NCBI GenBank assembly: GCA_937876375.1
Contig: CALEHY010000009.1
Span: 124,001-188,000, forward strand
DNA from: an uncultured Clostridia bacterium
GTDB taxonomy: Bacteria; Bacillota; Clostridia; Oscillospirales; Acutalibacteraceae
Reading direction: 5' to 3'
DNA length: 64,000 nt
A program made the position numbers and the translations under genes. Shown here piece after piece: positions 1-7,940 of the stretch. Positions within the stretch are counted from its first letter, which is position 1. Each line of letters begins with the position of its first letter. Below the pieces are notes generated by a model. It was not told where the DNA came from. It saw only the letters and a program-made list of their open reading frames with translations, and made no database searches.

Positions 1-1157
1 CCATACACATAGCCGACAGGCATAAATCCATAGTCTTTACCTTTATCCTTGGTGTCACAGATACTAATAATTGCATCTGGCTCGTCGTCTGGTAATTCAA
101 AATAACGGCGTAGTTCATCATCGTGATACAATAGACCCTCACGCTCGATAGGTTCATTCATAAACAAGGCTTTGAATGACACCTCATCAAGTGAATTTTG
201 CATATCACGAAAATACTGTGTATCAAAACCAACACCATATTTATAGTCGAAATTGCTCTCGCCGTTTTCGTCAAAAGCAGGCATAACTATAAACTTTGCT
301 CTAGGGTTATCTGCATACTGTCTTTCGAGTCTACCGATAACATCGTGAACTGACCATCTTGTTGCAATATGTATTTCCTTGCATTTGTTTTTTTTACGAG
401 ATTTTAAGTCGTTTGTATAGTGACTCCAAAGCAAATCAAGTCTGTCCTTGCTCATAGCCTCCTCAATGCCAGAGCATAAGTCATCGGCATACAAAAAACT
501 CTCACAACGAGTTGCACCAGTAAGTGATGCACCAATCGCTCTACAAGTAATCGTACCGAATCTATTGGGGTCGCCAAGATTAATAACTGTATTCTTACTA
601 TCGGTTTTTTCAATCTCAACATCTGGAAATATTTCTCGCCAACAATACTCGCTTTCATCCGTTATTATCGCTAAAACACCATCATAGAATCCTCTTGTTA
701 GTGGTGTAGCGTGACCAGACATCAAGTTTGGCATATTAGGATATAAACCTGCAACAAAACTCATAAAATAAATGCCTAAAGTTGATTTACCAACTCCAGG
801 TGGCATCGAAATCGTAAGTATGTCAAGTTTATCATCAAGCATATCCTGCAAGGCATCAACGGCAACCTTTAATTTTGCTCGGCGTGGTTCATAAAACCTT
901 TTTTCTGGTTCTCTGTCCTTTTCCAAGTAACGCATATAAGCATCAAAATCGTGGAAACGCTGACAACCAATCAAAAGCGTTTTATGGTATAAATCAAGGT
1001 ATCTACCCTCTTTAGTTTTTTTAATCATTCTCGCACAGTTTCGGCGTACAGTTTTTATCAATTTGTAACTGTTGGTATTCATTCCGTGCTTGAATAACAA
1101 GAGCAGATTGTCGTAATCGTCTAAATCCCTTTGCAAGAGTTTTTCCGTTAAGTTCAT
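1..1157 (-). CDS. terL: Phage terminase large subunit (partial, C-terminus beyond window)
   Basis: This is the motor of phage DNA packaging, which pumps DNA into proheads and cuts it with a nuclease domain. The visible 385 residues begin at an ATG behind GGAGG and include a Walker A-like motif MPPGVGKSTLG about 120 residues in. After it come patterns typical of TerL ATPases, such as the Arg-rich segment HIATRWSVHDVIGRL. The reading frame runs off the left edge, so the C-terminal nuclease part is mostly missing. It is the last gene visible in the leftward late region. An intrinsic terminator sits just upstream, so part of its expression may depend on antitermination or read-through. The family call is secure; the packaging type cannot be told. 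Confidence 0.9.
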   Translation of the reverse strand, partial: MNLTEKLLQRDLDDYDNLLLLFKHGMNTNSYKLIKTVRRNCARMIKKTKEGRYLDLYHKTLLIGCQRFHDFDAYMRYLEKDREPEKRFYEPRRAKLKVAVDALQDMLDDKLDILTISMPPGVGKSTLGIYFMSFVAGLYPNMPNLMSGHATPLTRGFYDGVLAIITDESEYCWREIFPDVEIEKTDSKNTVINLGDPNRFGTITCRAIGASLTGATRCESFLYADDLCSGIEEAMSKDRLDLLWSHYTNDLKSRKKNKCKEIHIATRWSVHDVIGRLERQYADNPRAKFIVMPAFDENGESNFDYKYGVGFDTQYFRDMQNSLDEVSFKALFMNEPIEREGLLYHDDELRRYFELPDDEPDAIISICDTKDKGKDYGFMPVGYVY

Positions 1158-1172
1158 TAGCATCCTCCGTTT

Positions 1173-1214
1173 AATAAAAAAAGAGTGCCAACAACTTTAA
1201 GTCATTGGCACTCT
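1173..1214 (-). terminator. Intrinsic terminator just upstream of terL
   Basis: Arms AGAGTGCCAA (1182-1191) and TTGGCACTCT (1205-1214) form a 10-bp stem. Read leftward it is followed directly by a run of T. It lies between the 1229-1558 gene and the terL start. Confidence 0.75.
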
Positions 1215-1228
1215 GGCACTATAATAAA

Positions 1229-1558
1229 TTATAATTCGATTTTGTCTAATTCGTCACACCCGTTCTCAAACACCCACAAGTGATAAACATTTTTGTCGTC
1301 AACTAATTCATTCTTTGGTGGAAATATCTCAACGGCTTTTACATCATCGCCGAACAGTTCGTTTTTAATGTCAAACTTTTCGAGATATTCCATTTTATCA
1401 CCATCTGTACGGCACATAGCAATATGCCGAATCCCACATTTAACACGGCTCATAACCATATATGTATCGCTTACCCAAGCCTCGGTCATCAAAAAAAACC
1501 AAGAGTCTCGGTGTGGTATATTTAATTCACTTGGTGGTATTACAGGTTTGAAATTCAT
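1229..1558 (-). CDS. Phage hypothetical protein, DUF7694-like
   Basis: A 109-residue protein. Its middle reads as His-Ile-Ala-Met, then DGDKMEYLEKFDIKNELFG, VKAVEIFPP and YHLWVF. This resembles the small DUF7694 phage family, whose members carry a 'W..hrvKdelfG...a.E.yPp...lv......hLW' pattern. The function of the family is unknown to me. Its start overlaps the end of the upstream 385-aa gene by one ATGA-type junction, so the two are translationally coupled. It lies immediately before the terL terminator, in the packaging end of the late region. Family membership is by memory of the pattern and is moderate. Confidence 0.6.
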   Translation of the reverse strand: MNFKPVIPPSELNIPHRDSWFFLMTEAWVSDTYMVMSRVKCGIRHIAMCRTDGDKMEYLEKFDIKNELFGDDVKAVEIFPPKNELVDDKNVYHLWVFENGCDELDKIEL

Positions 1559-2712
1559 ATATTAACGCTCACATTCGTTTTAGTAAATATTTTTTCATAG
1601 ACAGATAATTTTGCTTCAAGAACTGCTATCTGTTGTAGCAAGTCAACTGGTTGTTCCTCATCAACAGACAACGCCTCTAATTCTTGTGGCATAGGTGGCA
1701 GTGCTTTGATTCCTCCGTAGCCTGCTCTATCGAGGATAGATTGTATTTCTGCTTTATCGACATCTAACTCTATTGATTTAAGAAAATCAAGAATCTCATT
1801 TCTATTAAACCCGTGTTCAAACAGTTGTTTAACAGGTTCAGTAACATCTATATCAATCTCGTTATCTGCGATATTATTTGTATGATAGTATACAGCATTC
1901 AAAAAATAACAATACAACTTTTCTTTTAGTCGTTCAATATCGTAATCATTTAAGTGAGAAAAACTATCATTCCTAGGTAATACAACATCACTGTATTTAA
2001 TCGTATCAACACTATTGACAGAATATTGTGACCTTTTGCCCGTATAATATTTTTCAACAACAAAATTATATTTATTGTCAGCCACAACTCTAGTCGAACC
2101 ATATATGACAGTCAAGTTAGCATATTTTCTATTCGCATCATTATTATTCAAATAGTCTTGTGGAGTTATTATAATAGCAGGTCTACAAACATTATTGTCC
2201 GTATTAATTCTATCAACGCCATAATGCGATTTCTTAACAAACACAATATCGTATGTATGGAATTTTGGTAGTTTATATAATTCATCATTATCAATATCTT
2301 TGCTTGATGCTTTATCCTCACGAATAATAACACTATTTCTATCAAGAACTTCCCTTACCTCATCAATACCAATATCGTAGATTTCAGCACATTCATCCAT
2401 TGATACACCATTCTGGTAATTTCTTACTAATGCTGATTCGTTCAACTCTTTTTCTGGGGGGGTGCAAGCAATTTCATTATCAGCCAACCACTGCTCACTA
2501 ATATCCCATTTATCGAAATGACTTACAGTATCTTCTACTGAATGATTTGTCGCATAATCAGCAACCATCGCTTTAGCCTTACGATACAAACCATTAACGG
2601 CAGATTGTGCATAATCATATTTTAGGTGTGCTTCTCGCTGACTATGACCTGCAACTAGAAATCGAATAATCTCGGCTTGTTTTTCCTCATCAAATTTACT
2701 TTTCCTTGGCAT
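1555..2712 (-). CDS. HTH protein with PemK/MazF-like central segment
   Basis: 385 residues, function unknown. Residues 1-50 look like a helix-turn-helix (basic start, then GHSQREAHLKYDYAQSAVNGL). A second HTH-like stretch lies near 95-125 (ALVRNYQNGVSMDECAEIY). Residues about 150-260 contain DIVFVKKSHYG and, further on, RPAIIITPQDYLN. This resembles the start of PemK/MazF-like domains (substrate-binding loop, then RPAIIIS). The C-terminus has a coiled-coil-like helix (LQQIAVLEAKLSVYEK). Position one gene upstream of terL would also fit a DNA-recognition small terminase. It could therefore be a TerS analogue, a regulator or a toxin-like protein. The PemK similarity is my inference from one motif region. 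Confidence 0.65.
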   Translation of the reverse strand: MPRKSKFDEEKQAEIIRFLVAGHSQREAHLKYDYAQSAVNGLYRKAKAMVADYATNHSVEDTVSHFDKWDISEQWLADNEIACTPPEKELNESALVRNYQNGVSMDECAEIYDIGIDEVREVLDRNSVIIREDKASSKDIDNDELYKLPKFHTYDIVFVKKSHYGVDRINTDNNVCRPAIIITPQDYLNNNDANRKYANLTVIYGSTRVVADNKYNFVVEKYYTGKRSQYSVNSVDTIKYSDVVLPRNDSFSHLNDYDIERLKEKLYCYFLNAVYYHTNNIADNEIDIDVTEPVKQLFEHGFNRNEILDFLKSIELDVDKAEIQSILDRAGYGGIKALPPMPQELEALSVDEEQPVDLLQQIAVLEAKLSVYEKIFTKTNVSVNI

Positions 2713-3136
2713 TTACAATTTCCTCCATCTGGTCAACCATTATTTTTAATTCCTCTTGACAGTAAACATTACTGCAAGGGTTTATTCCGTCAATTTCATC
2801 ACTGATTCTTCGCATTGATTCAACTATCGGTGAGCATCTTTTTACCAAACCATATTCTATCGCTTCATCAACGGCTAATTTGTCGCCAAAATGACAACAA
2901 TCAAATCCTACTGCCCACCATTCTTTATCGTTATTATTCCAAGTTATATCGCTGAAATTAGCACTACAAGTTATACCTCCATGACAGTAAACATCTATGT
3001 CGTCACCACCTTTGCCATACAGAGGATGACCACTCTTTAATAGCACATAACCACAACGAATACACATTACATTTACACTTACAATACATCTATAACCTTT
3101 GTACTCGAAATCACTCTCAATGTGGATGTTGCTCAT
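2696..3136 (-). CDS. Conserved phage protein of unknown function, Cys/His-rich
   Basis: 146 residues from the ATG at 3136, preferred over an ATG at 3160 because GGAGG lies 9 nt before it. The pattern FEYKGYRCIV...CIRCGYVLL..GHPLYGK..DDIDVYCHGGITCS...WWAVGFDCCHFGD recurs in clostridial phages and has no assigned function that I know. Many Cys and His residues could bind a metal. It overlaps the upstream membrane-protein gene (20 nt) and the downstream HTH gene (17 nt), so it is part of one tightly packed leftward transcript. Confidence 0.7.
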   Translation of the reverse strand: MSNIHIESDFEYKGYRCIVSVNVMCIRCGYVLLKSGHPLYGKGGDDIDVYCHGGITCSANFSDITWNNNDKEWWAVGFDCCHFGDKLAVDEAIEYGLVKRCSPIVESMRRISDEIDGINPCSNVYCQEELKIMVDQMEEIVNAKEK

Positions 3137-3407
3137 TTTCAATAGCCTCCACACTTTCATTCAAAAAGTCATCAATCATTTTCATTTGCATAGCAAGTAT
3201 TTCTGCACGCTTAAACGACCTAACATTTGATACTAGCGTCAATATATTGATAAGAAATATCAACACCCATACACCACACATCATGTAGGTATATGGCTCT
3301 GCACTATCTGTGAACATTTTATATAAGCCGAATCCAACAAATCCCACTGCTACAACCAAAAAAAATACGCTAGTTATAACAAGTGATATATAAGTCTTTT
3401 TACTCAT
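3117..3407 (-). CDS. Small phage membrane protein, two transmembrane segments
   Basis: 96 residues from the second of two tandem ATGs (3410 and 3407) behind GGAGG. Hydrophobic helices lie at roughly residues 7-27 and 38-58, followed by a charged C-terminal helix (RSFKRAEILAMQMKMIDDFLNESVEAIENE). There is no signal peptidase site. A role in the membrane is implied but I do not recognise the family. It overlaps both neighbours in the leftward operon. Confidence 0.6.
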   Translation of the reverse strand: MSKKTYISLVITSVFFLVVAVGFVGFGLYKMFTDSAEPYTYMMCGVWVLIFLINILTLVSNVRSFKRAEILAMQMKMIDDFLNESVEAIENEQHPH

Positions 3408-3723
3408 CATAATCCTCCAAAATTTTCGCACCAAACATTTTACAACGCTTCAAATCCATTTTATACAATGGATATTTGCAAAATCCACTTTCGCCGTAAG
3501 CATTAATAAACTGTCCCAATTTATATTTATTTATAAAATTTTCTGCCGTTGGTACATTATTTGTATCAAGATACACATAATCTTTATATAGAGGTTCTAA
3601 ATTAACAGATAATATTGCAATTTTCTCACCACTTGGCGATTCTAATATAAGTGCCAAATTACCATAATGACTGTACTTGCTGATAATCAACTGTACTTCG
3701 CCGTAATCATCGAAATTCAACAT
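3400..3723 (-). CDS. DUF4313-like phage protein
   Basis: 107 residues from an ATG behind AAAGGAGG. The pattern NLALILESPSGE...LSVNL...VYLDTNNVPTAENFI...GLGxF..YGESGFCKYPLYKMDL matches what I remember of DUF4313, a small protein common on clostridial phages and conjugative elements. The family function is unknown. The start codon overlaps the stop of the next upstream gene, so translation is coupled. Confidence 0.7.
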   Translation of the reverse strand: MLNFDDYGEVQLIISKYSHYGNLALILESPSGEKIAILSVNLEPLYKDYVYLDTNNVPTAENFINKYKLGQFINAYGESGFCKYPLYKMDLKRCKMFGAKILEDYDE

Positions 3724-4157
3724 TACAAAACCTCCTTTAGATATAGGAAATTATCAATAAGCCCCTTATCAGCATCACTATCGAAAAATTCCTTACGCAT
3801 AAACACAATCTTATAATCTTTGGTATAAGATAATGTCTTATTTCTAGCAATATCCTCGGTTCTATGACTGCACAAAAACGCTTTACAAATCGAGGGTCTT
3901 ACAGGATATATCGTGCATATCTTTTGTTTTTCGTCTCTAAAAGGACAGGTCATATTCATACCATTGGTAACAACTTTCGGCATAGCGTTAAACTCTTTAA
4001 TATTGTGTTTTTTAATGTAACGCTTAACAACCTCAATTTCAGTTTTCGTCATCGGTAAAAAATCGCTACAACATTCACCACAACCAGAACATTTACCATC
4101 CACAGTAAAATCTGTTTGACCAAACACTATGTCATATATGCTATTTGCAAATTCCAT
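3723..4157 (-). CDS. YkgJ-family cysteine-cluster protein
   Basis: 144 residues with an N-terminal CSGCGECC cluster, then CPFRDEKQKICTIYPVRPSICKAFLC. This is the CxxCxxCC...C...C...C arrangement of the YkgJ (UPF0153) family, which is thought to bind zinc or an Fe-S cluster. A chromosomal-type enzyme in the late region of a phage is unusual but YkgJ homologues are seen on phages. It abuts the genes on both sides without gaps. The molecular role is not known. Confidence 0.8.
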   Translation of the reverse strand: MEFANSIYDIVFGQTDFTVDGKCSGCGECCSDFLPMTKTEIEVVKRYIKKHNIKEFNAMPKVVTNGMNMTCPFRDEKQKICTIYPVRPSICKAFLCSHRTEDIARNKTLSYTKDYKIVFMRKEFFDSDADKGLIDNFLYLKEVL

Positions 4158-4474
4158 TATTCCTCGTCTTCATTAGCCATCGCTTTTAATATATTAAACA
4201 GTGCTTCACCGAATTTACCATTGTCGGCGTTTTCTATTGCCTTAACTGCATATTCCATACTAATATCATCCTTGTAAATACCGTTAATTGCCTCTTTAGC
4301 ACAAATAATAGTTTTAGCAATTTCCAATGTAGTAGCCTCTGCAAAGGTACATTCTAGTTTATGAATATTACCCTCGTTATTTTCCTCTGTCATTCCTGCA
4401 ATAATCGCAGTCTTTAACCTACCATCGAAAACTAATTTGTCCTCATCCTCATTATAAATTTTTACCTGTAACAT
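4157..4474 (-). CDS. Hypothetical phage protein
   Basis: 105 residues from the ATG at 4474, chosen because GAAAGGG lies at a good distance. A longer reading from 4507 lacks a ribosome site. The N-terminal part looks like beta strands (MLQVKIYNEDEDKLVFDG) and the C-terminal part is helical and acidic. No recognised family. It overlaps the upstream gene by 13 nt and shares its start/stop base with the YkgJ gene. Confidence 0.55.
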   Translation of the reverse strand: MLQVKIYNEDEDKLVFDGRLKTAIIAGMTEENNEGNIHKLECTFAEATTLEIAKTIICAKEAINGIYKDDISMEYAVKAIENADNGKFGEALFNILKAMANEDEE

Positions 4475-4749
4475 TTTAATTCCCTTTCTGCTAACTCGGT
4501 TAGCCATTTCATATCCTCTATGCTTAATTCAGCAGGTCTGTTGACCCAGTGTCCGTACCCAGCCGACAATTTATAATCGCCCTCTATATACTCGGTGTCG
4601 TTAAATTCAAACTCTTGATATTCGACCTTGATTGTCTTGCTCTGCAAGTCAATAAATGCGACATTTTTATCAATATCATTACACTGTTGAACATAAACAA
4701 CCATTAACGGACTTTTACTCTCTAGTTTCCAATCAATCATATATCCCAT
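4462..4749 (-). CDS. Hypothetical phage protein
   Basis: 95 residues from the ATG at 4749; a GTG one codon earlier (4752) and an ATG at 4740 are alternatives, with AAAAGGA upstream. Sequence features are beta-rich (NVAFIDLQSKTIKVEYQEFEFNDTEYIEGDYKL) with a helical C-terminus. No recognised family. It is in the same compact leftward operon. Confidence 0.55.
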   Translation of the reverse strand: MGYMIDWKLESKSPLMVVYVQQCNDIDKNVAFIDLQSKTIKVEYQEFEFNDTEYIEGDYKLSAGYGHWVNRPAELSIEDMKWLTELAERELKCYR

Positions 4750-4759
4750 CACATCCTTT

Positions 4760-5389
4760 TCATATCCTGTAAACCTTGACCCTTCGCTTGCCAGTACCTT
4801 TTTTATACTCGGCTATCCATACAACATCACCATTTGCATAGTGACGAAAATGTCCTCTAACTCTAAACTCACCTTTCGGTGATGCGTGTGTTCCCTTACC
4901 CCCAACAGAGAGCCTACCATTCGACCCTCTGTTGAGTAGGTATGTTATGCTCGGTTGTCGTCTGGTCTGTTGCGTATGTACATCTTTATTCAATTTTTTA
5001 GTTTCAACAACCGAGTCTAACACCTCTAATTCTTTCGGCGTATAATCAACGCCATCCCCGTAGGTCATCAGTGCCATCAACGATGAATACACTGTAACCA
5101 CTGTCATAACATTATCCTCATTTAACGATTTCGGTTTCTGCCTTACGGCATATCCCCCAGTCTCTAAAACATCAATCTTTAATGCCCCAAGACTGCGACC
5201 TCGCTCATTAACTTGGAATACAACTCTTTCACGGCTCTGTCTTATGCACTTAATACTAATATCAGTGACAGTAAACACCAACTGCAACGCCTTACATGGC
5301 ATCGGCATACGACGAACTAAATCCTTATTTTCGTCACGCCATTCAAGCAGTCTTTCAACATCGCCGTCCTTAAAAATCACCTTATCCAT
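4760..5389 (-). CDS. Phage protein, first gene of the leftward late block
   Basis: 209 residues from the ATG at 5389, preceded by GAGGGATATTGTA; a longer form from 5464 would include part of the promoter region. The C-terminal RVRGHFRHYANGDVVWIAEYKKGTGK is a motif I associate with small phage proteins that have no known function. The middle is a low-recognition alpha/beta domain. It is the first gene after the divergent intergenic region shared with the serine recombinase, so transcription of the late block probably begins just upstream. Confidence 0.6.
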   Translation of the reverse strand: MDKVIFKDGDVERLLEWRDENKDLVRRMPMPCKALQLVFTVTDISIKCIRQSRERVVFQVNERGRSLGALKIDVLETGGYAVRQKPKSLNEDNVMTVVTVYSSLMALMTYGDGVDYTPKELEVLDSVVETKKLNKDVHTQQTRRQPSITYLLNRGSNGRLSVGGKGTHASPKGEFRVRGHFRHYANGDVVWIAEYKKGTGKRRVKVYRI

Positions 5390-5448
5390 TACAATATCCC
5401 TCTTGACTCTAACTGGCTCATTTACGCTTGTACACCTTATCTTGATTA

Positions 5449-5603
5449 ATTGAACAGTCAACAATAATTTCTATATTGTATACATTATATAGACGGGGGG
5501 GTCGTACCCCTTGAACGCATGCACGGGGGGTGGCTTTTAACTCCCTCTTGCTGACTCAAAAAACAAAAAGACTGTTCAATTACTGCTTGACAGTTATTGA
5601 ACA
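5449..5603. promoter_or_regulatory. Repeated ATTGAACA half-sites between divergent genes
   Basis: ATTGAACA occurs at 5449-5456 and 5596-5603, and its inverse TGTTCAAT at 5573-5580. The last two form an inverted repeat with a 15-nt spacer that spans the recombinase promoter -35 box. The copy at 5449 lies in front of the leftward gene. This looks like an operator set for coordinated control of both directions. The binding protein is unknown. Between them lie G-runs and a GGGGT-CGT-ACCCC hairpin near 5498-5510. Confidence 0.5.
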
Positions 5604-5615
5604 CTGTGTTAAAAT
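5587..5615 (+). promoter_or_regulatory. Promoter of the serine recombinase
   Basis: TTGACA (5587-5592), 17-nt spacer and TAAAAT (5610-5615), 35 nt before the ATG at 5650. An operator-like half-site lies in the spacer. Confidence 0.8.
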
Positions 5616-5649
5616 AGGTCTTGAAAAACGAGAGAAAGGATGATATAAT

Positions 5650-6405
5650 ATGTCGAAAAAGAGAGCATTAGGTTACTTGCGTGTATCTACCAAGCAACAA
5701 ATTGACAAGTACGGATTCCCTGCTCAAAAGCGTACTATACTTGAATACGCCGAGTCACACGGATTTGAAATTGTCGATTGGTTCGAGGAGGGCATTACAG
5801 GTTACAGTGAAGAAAGACCAGAAATGACCAAGATACTAAATGGCGAGTACGATGTTGACTATCTCATTGTTGCCAAGAGCGACAGATTCGCTCGTAACAT
5901 TGAATACTACTACGCACTGAAATTACAGTTGCGAAAGATTGGTATTGATTTGGTTAGTGCAAACGAGGATTTCGGTAGTATGGGAATATTGAAACCTGCT
6001 ATGGAGGCACTTGTTGCATCATACGCTGAAATAGAGCGTATCACGATTAATCAGCGTACCAGTGGTGGTAGAGAGACCAAGAGACGAATCGGTGGTTACT
6101 GTGGTGGTAAAGTACCTTACGGCTATGACACTATGAATGGTGCATTAGTTATTAACCCAGAGCAAGCGAAAGTAGTTCAACGCATATATGAATTGAGAGA
6201 CCAAGGAATGTCGTTAAGGAATATATGTGATGAGTTGAACGAACTTGGGTTCAAGAGTTCTAGGGGTGGTAAGTTTAACCCATCCACAGTAAAGGTTATT
6301 TTGGATAACGAGAACACATACAAGGGTATGTATCGCTACGGCAAGGATAATGAGTGGGTAGTTGGTCAGCAAGAAGCGATTATAGGTGTTGCATACAGGT
6401 GGTGA
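5650..6405 (+). CDS. Serine recombinase (resolvase/invertase family), short form
   Basis: 251 residues from an ATG behind AAAGGATG. The N-terminal catalytic domain shows RVS at residues 11-13 with the nucleophile Ser13, and later the motif KSDRFARN. A 'recombinase' domain follows (about 155-245: VPYGYD, VVQRIYELRDQGMSLRNICDELNELGF, STVKVILDNENTYKGM). It lacks the zinc-ribbon and coiled-coil tail of large serine integrases. The element already has a tyrosine integrase at its right end, so this protein may serve DNA inversion, cassette excision or resolution rather than phage integration. It is the first gene of the opposite-orientation cassette and has its own strong promoter. Confidence 0.9.
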   Translation: MSKKRALGYLRVSTKQQIDKYGFPAQKRTILEYAESHGFEIVDWFEEGITGYSEERPEMTKILNGEYDVDYLIVAKSDRFARNIEYYYALKLQLRKIGIDLVSANEDFGSMGILKPAMEALVASYAEIERITINQRTSGGRETKRRIGGYCGGKVPYGYDTMNGALVINPEQAKVVQRIYELRDQGMSLRNICDELNELGFKSSRGGKFNPSTVKVILDNENTYKGMYRYGKDNEWVVGQQEAIIGVAYRW

Positions 6406-6408
6406 GCG

Positions 6409-6615
6409 TTGTTGAAAAAGGTAATAAGAGCAACAGTGGGGTTGCTTGGAGTGGCTGGATTTATCGTTAGTTTGCTTACTTGGATAAGGCAGGATAAGGC
6501 TGATGAGGTGTTCACTGACAGGTATAAAAGGCTCACTGAAACTGACCTTAAAATAATGGATTTTGTTAGTTCAATTAATCAAGATTTTTTGTACAAAATT
6601 TTTATTTTTTGTTGA
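6409..6615 (+). CDS. Small single-pass membrane protein (putative)
   Basis: 68 residues starting from TTG-TTG codons 3 nt after the recombinase stop. Residues 6-25 (IRATVGLLGVAGFIVSLLTW) form one hydrophobic helix, followed by a charged helix. The start codon and ribosome site are weak, so the call rests on position and the hydrophobic helix. The stop codon overlaps the -35 box of the next promoter. No known family. Confidence 0.4.
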   Translation: MLKKVIRATVGLLGVAGFIVSLLTWIRQDKADEVFTDRYKRLTETDLKIMDFVSSINQDFLYKIFIFC

Positions 6616-6640
6616 CAAATACGCACAATGTGCGTATAAT
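6612..6640 (+). promoter_or_regulatory. Near-consensus promoter with built-in operator O1
   Basis: TTGACA (6612-6617), 17-nt spacer and TATAAT (6635-6640). The spacer contains the palindrome TACGCACAATGTGCGTA (6620-6636, 7-bp arms), so a bound protein would block polymerase. The same core recurs at 6707, 9103, 9135 and 9170, next to the gene for an HTH protein. Confidence 0.85.
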
Positions 6641-6706
6641 AATAATCAAGATATTAAATAATTTTGCCGTACCGTGCGTGCGTGCATGTTATTTTTTATC
6701 ATTAAA

Positions 6707-6723
6707 TACGCACAATGTGCATA
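6707..6723 (+). promoter_or_regulatory. Operator copy O2 in the leader of the 6742 gene
   Basis: TACGCACAATGTGCATA differs from O1 by one base. It ends 4 nt before the GGAGG ribosome site of the gene at 6742. It could add transcriptional roadblock repression or affect the mRNA leader. Upstream at 6669-6690 is an alternating CGTGCGTGCGTGCATG stretch. Confidence 0.7.
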
Positions 6724-6741
6724 ATTTGGAGGAATAAAAAA

Positions 6742-7446
6742 ATGAACAAAAAAATAATTCTAGGCAAAATCGACTATTTTGACCATGGCAAAAAAGATTG
6801 TACGGCAGAAGTTGAAATAACATATAAGCCAAACGAAGACGGCAAAATGTGCTTTTCTGCTAGTGGCAGTATTATCGACAGATTCGGCAGGTGGCAAGCA
6901 GGGGGACAATGCCTCGACACTTTGAAAGAATACTTTGACACTCCACTATTCAATGAAATATATAGATTATGGAATTTATACCATTTGAACGAGATGCACC
7001 CAGAATGCGAACACCAACGAGCTTTAGGCTGGCGAGAGAAAGCAACCGAAAAAGTCACAATATATCATTTTAATCAAACACATGAAGCAATAAGCGAACA
7101 ACGCAAGACAAAAGAAAGATTTTTAAACGCTTTAATCAACGGCGAAACTGTAAAAGCATCACCAAGAGAAAGGCTTATATTAAATTTAAACTATACCATA
7201 AAAACACATAAAAACAATGTGAGCGAAGAACTGGCAGAATTTTATAAACTAAACGAGAAAGAAACAGAAATAAAAACTTTGGGCTGGCTTAAAGAAAGCC
7301 AACACCCCGACGGCTTACTTTGTAAATCTTGCCCAGTGTGTGGCTATAAATACGGCACAAGTTGGCAATATATGCCAATCCCAAAAGAAGACGAAAAAAT
7401 TATTCTTGAAATAATCGGCGACGTTTGGGAGGAGTTGCACAAATAA
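6742..7446 (+). CDS. Unknown accessory protein with C-terminal CxxCPxCG motif
   Basis: 234 residues from the ATG at 6742, behind TTTGGAGG; an in-frame ATG at 6715 lies inside operator O2 and is unlikely. The N-terminal third is beta-rich (KIILGKIDYFDHGKKDCTAEVEITY). The middle is helical and Lys/Glu-rich, and about 40 residues from the end sits LCKSCPVCGYKYGTSW, a possible zinc knuckle. Codon use is strongly A-rich compared with the flanking phage genes, which suggests separate acquisition. It is the first gene under the operator-controlled promoter at 6612. I do not recognise the family. An accessory or anti-host role is only a guess. Confidence 0.65.
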   Translation: MNKKIILGKIDYFDHGKKDCTAEVEITYKPNEDGKMCFSASGSIIDRFGRWQAGGQCLDTLKEYFDTPLFNEIYRLWNLYHLNEMHPECEHQRALGWREKATEKVTIYHFNQTHEAISEQRKTKERFLNALINGETVKASPRERLILNLNYTIKTHKNNVSEELAEFYKLNEKETEIKTLGWLKESQHPDGLLCKSCPVCGYKYGTSWQYMPIPKEDEKIILEIIGDVWEELHK

Positions 7447-7634
7447 AATGCTATTAATCAAATTATTATTATATATTGCTTTCTTCCCCTTAATTATTCC
7501 ATATAAATTTATATTTTATTTAATTAATTAAATATAAGGCGTTTTCTTGAGTGTTTGCACGCCTGAGCCAAAGCAAGCACTACACCACTAAAAATATAGC
7601 TGCGGAGCTTTAACCCTAGAAAGGACACAACACA
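7447..7634 (+). other. 188-nt intergenic leader with possible RNA structure
   Basis: The first half is extremely AT-rich. The second half contains AGGCGT...ACGCCT arms around 7537-7563, then AGCTGCGGAGCT near 7601-7612, just before AAAGGA of the next gene. I see no promoter. It may fold as a leader or attenuator in the mRNA. No known riboswitch class is recognised. Confidence 0.3.
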
Positions 7635-7937
7635 ATGGCAACAATAAAAACTGAAAGCGTAAAGATTAAGCAAGGAACGCACGAACAAACGCACATTGAC
7701 ATTGATATACGCTATAACAAAGGCATGTATTATATTGATGTTTACCCAGTAAAGCGTCAAGACAATGGACTTGTAAGTGTTTATCTATTCAAATTTAAAA
7801 CGGAACGCCAAAAGTTATTAAAAGTCAATAGAGCAAGCAAAAAGGCTGAAGCTGAAGCTATAGCAAATGCAGAAATTATAAAAACTGCATTAATTAATAA
7901 TGTTTGTCAAGCTAACAATTTTATTTTGGAGGGCTAG
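7635..7937 (+). CDS. Hypothetical cassette protein
   Basis: 100 residues from an ATG behind AAAGGACACAACACA. The N-terminal half is beta-rich (SVKIKQGTHEQTHIDIDIRYNKGMYYIDVYPV). The rest is a Lys/Ala-rich helical region (KTERQKLLKVNRASKKAEAEAIANAEI). No family recognised. It lies 3 nt before the 40-residue gene at 7941, so the genes are probably co-transcribed. Confidence 0.6.
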   Translation: MATIKTESVKIKQGTHEQTHIDIDIRYNKGMYYIDVYPVKRQDNGLVSVYLFKFKTERQKLLKVNRASKKAEAEAIANAEIIKTALINNVCQANNFILEG

Positions 7938-7940
7938 CAA

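Noticed and set aside
5480..5530. G-quadruplex formed by the G-runs near 5495 and 5525
   Set aside because: Only two G-runs of 6-7 are present, not four in suitable spacing on one strand.
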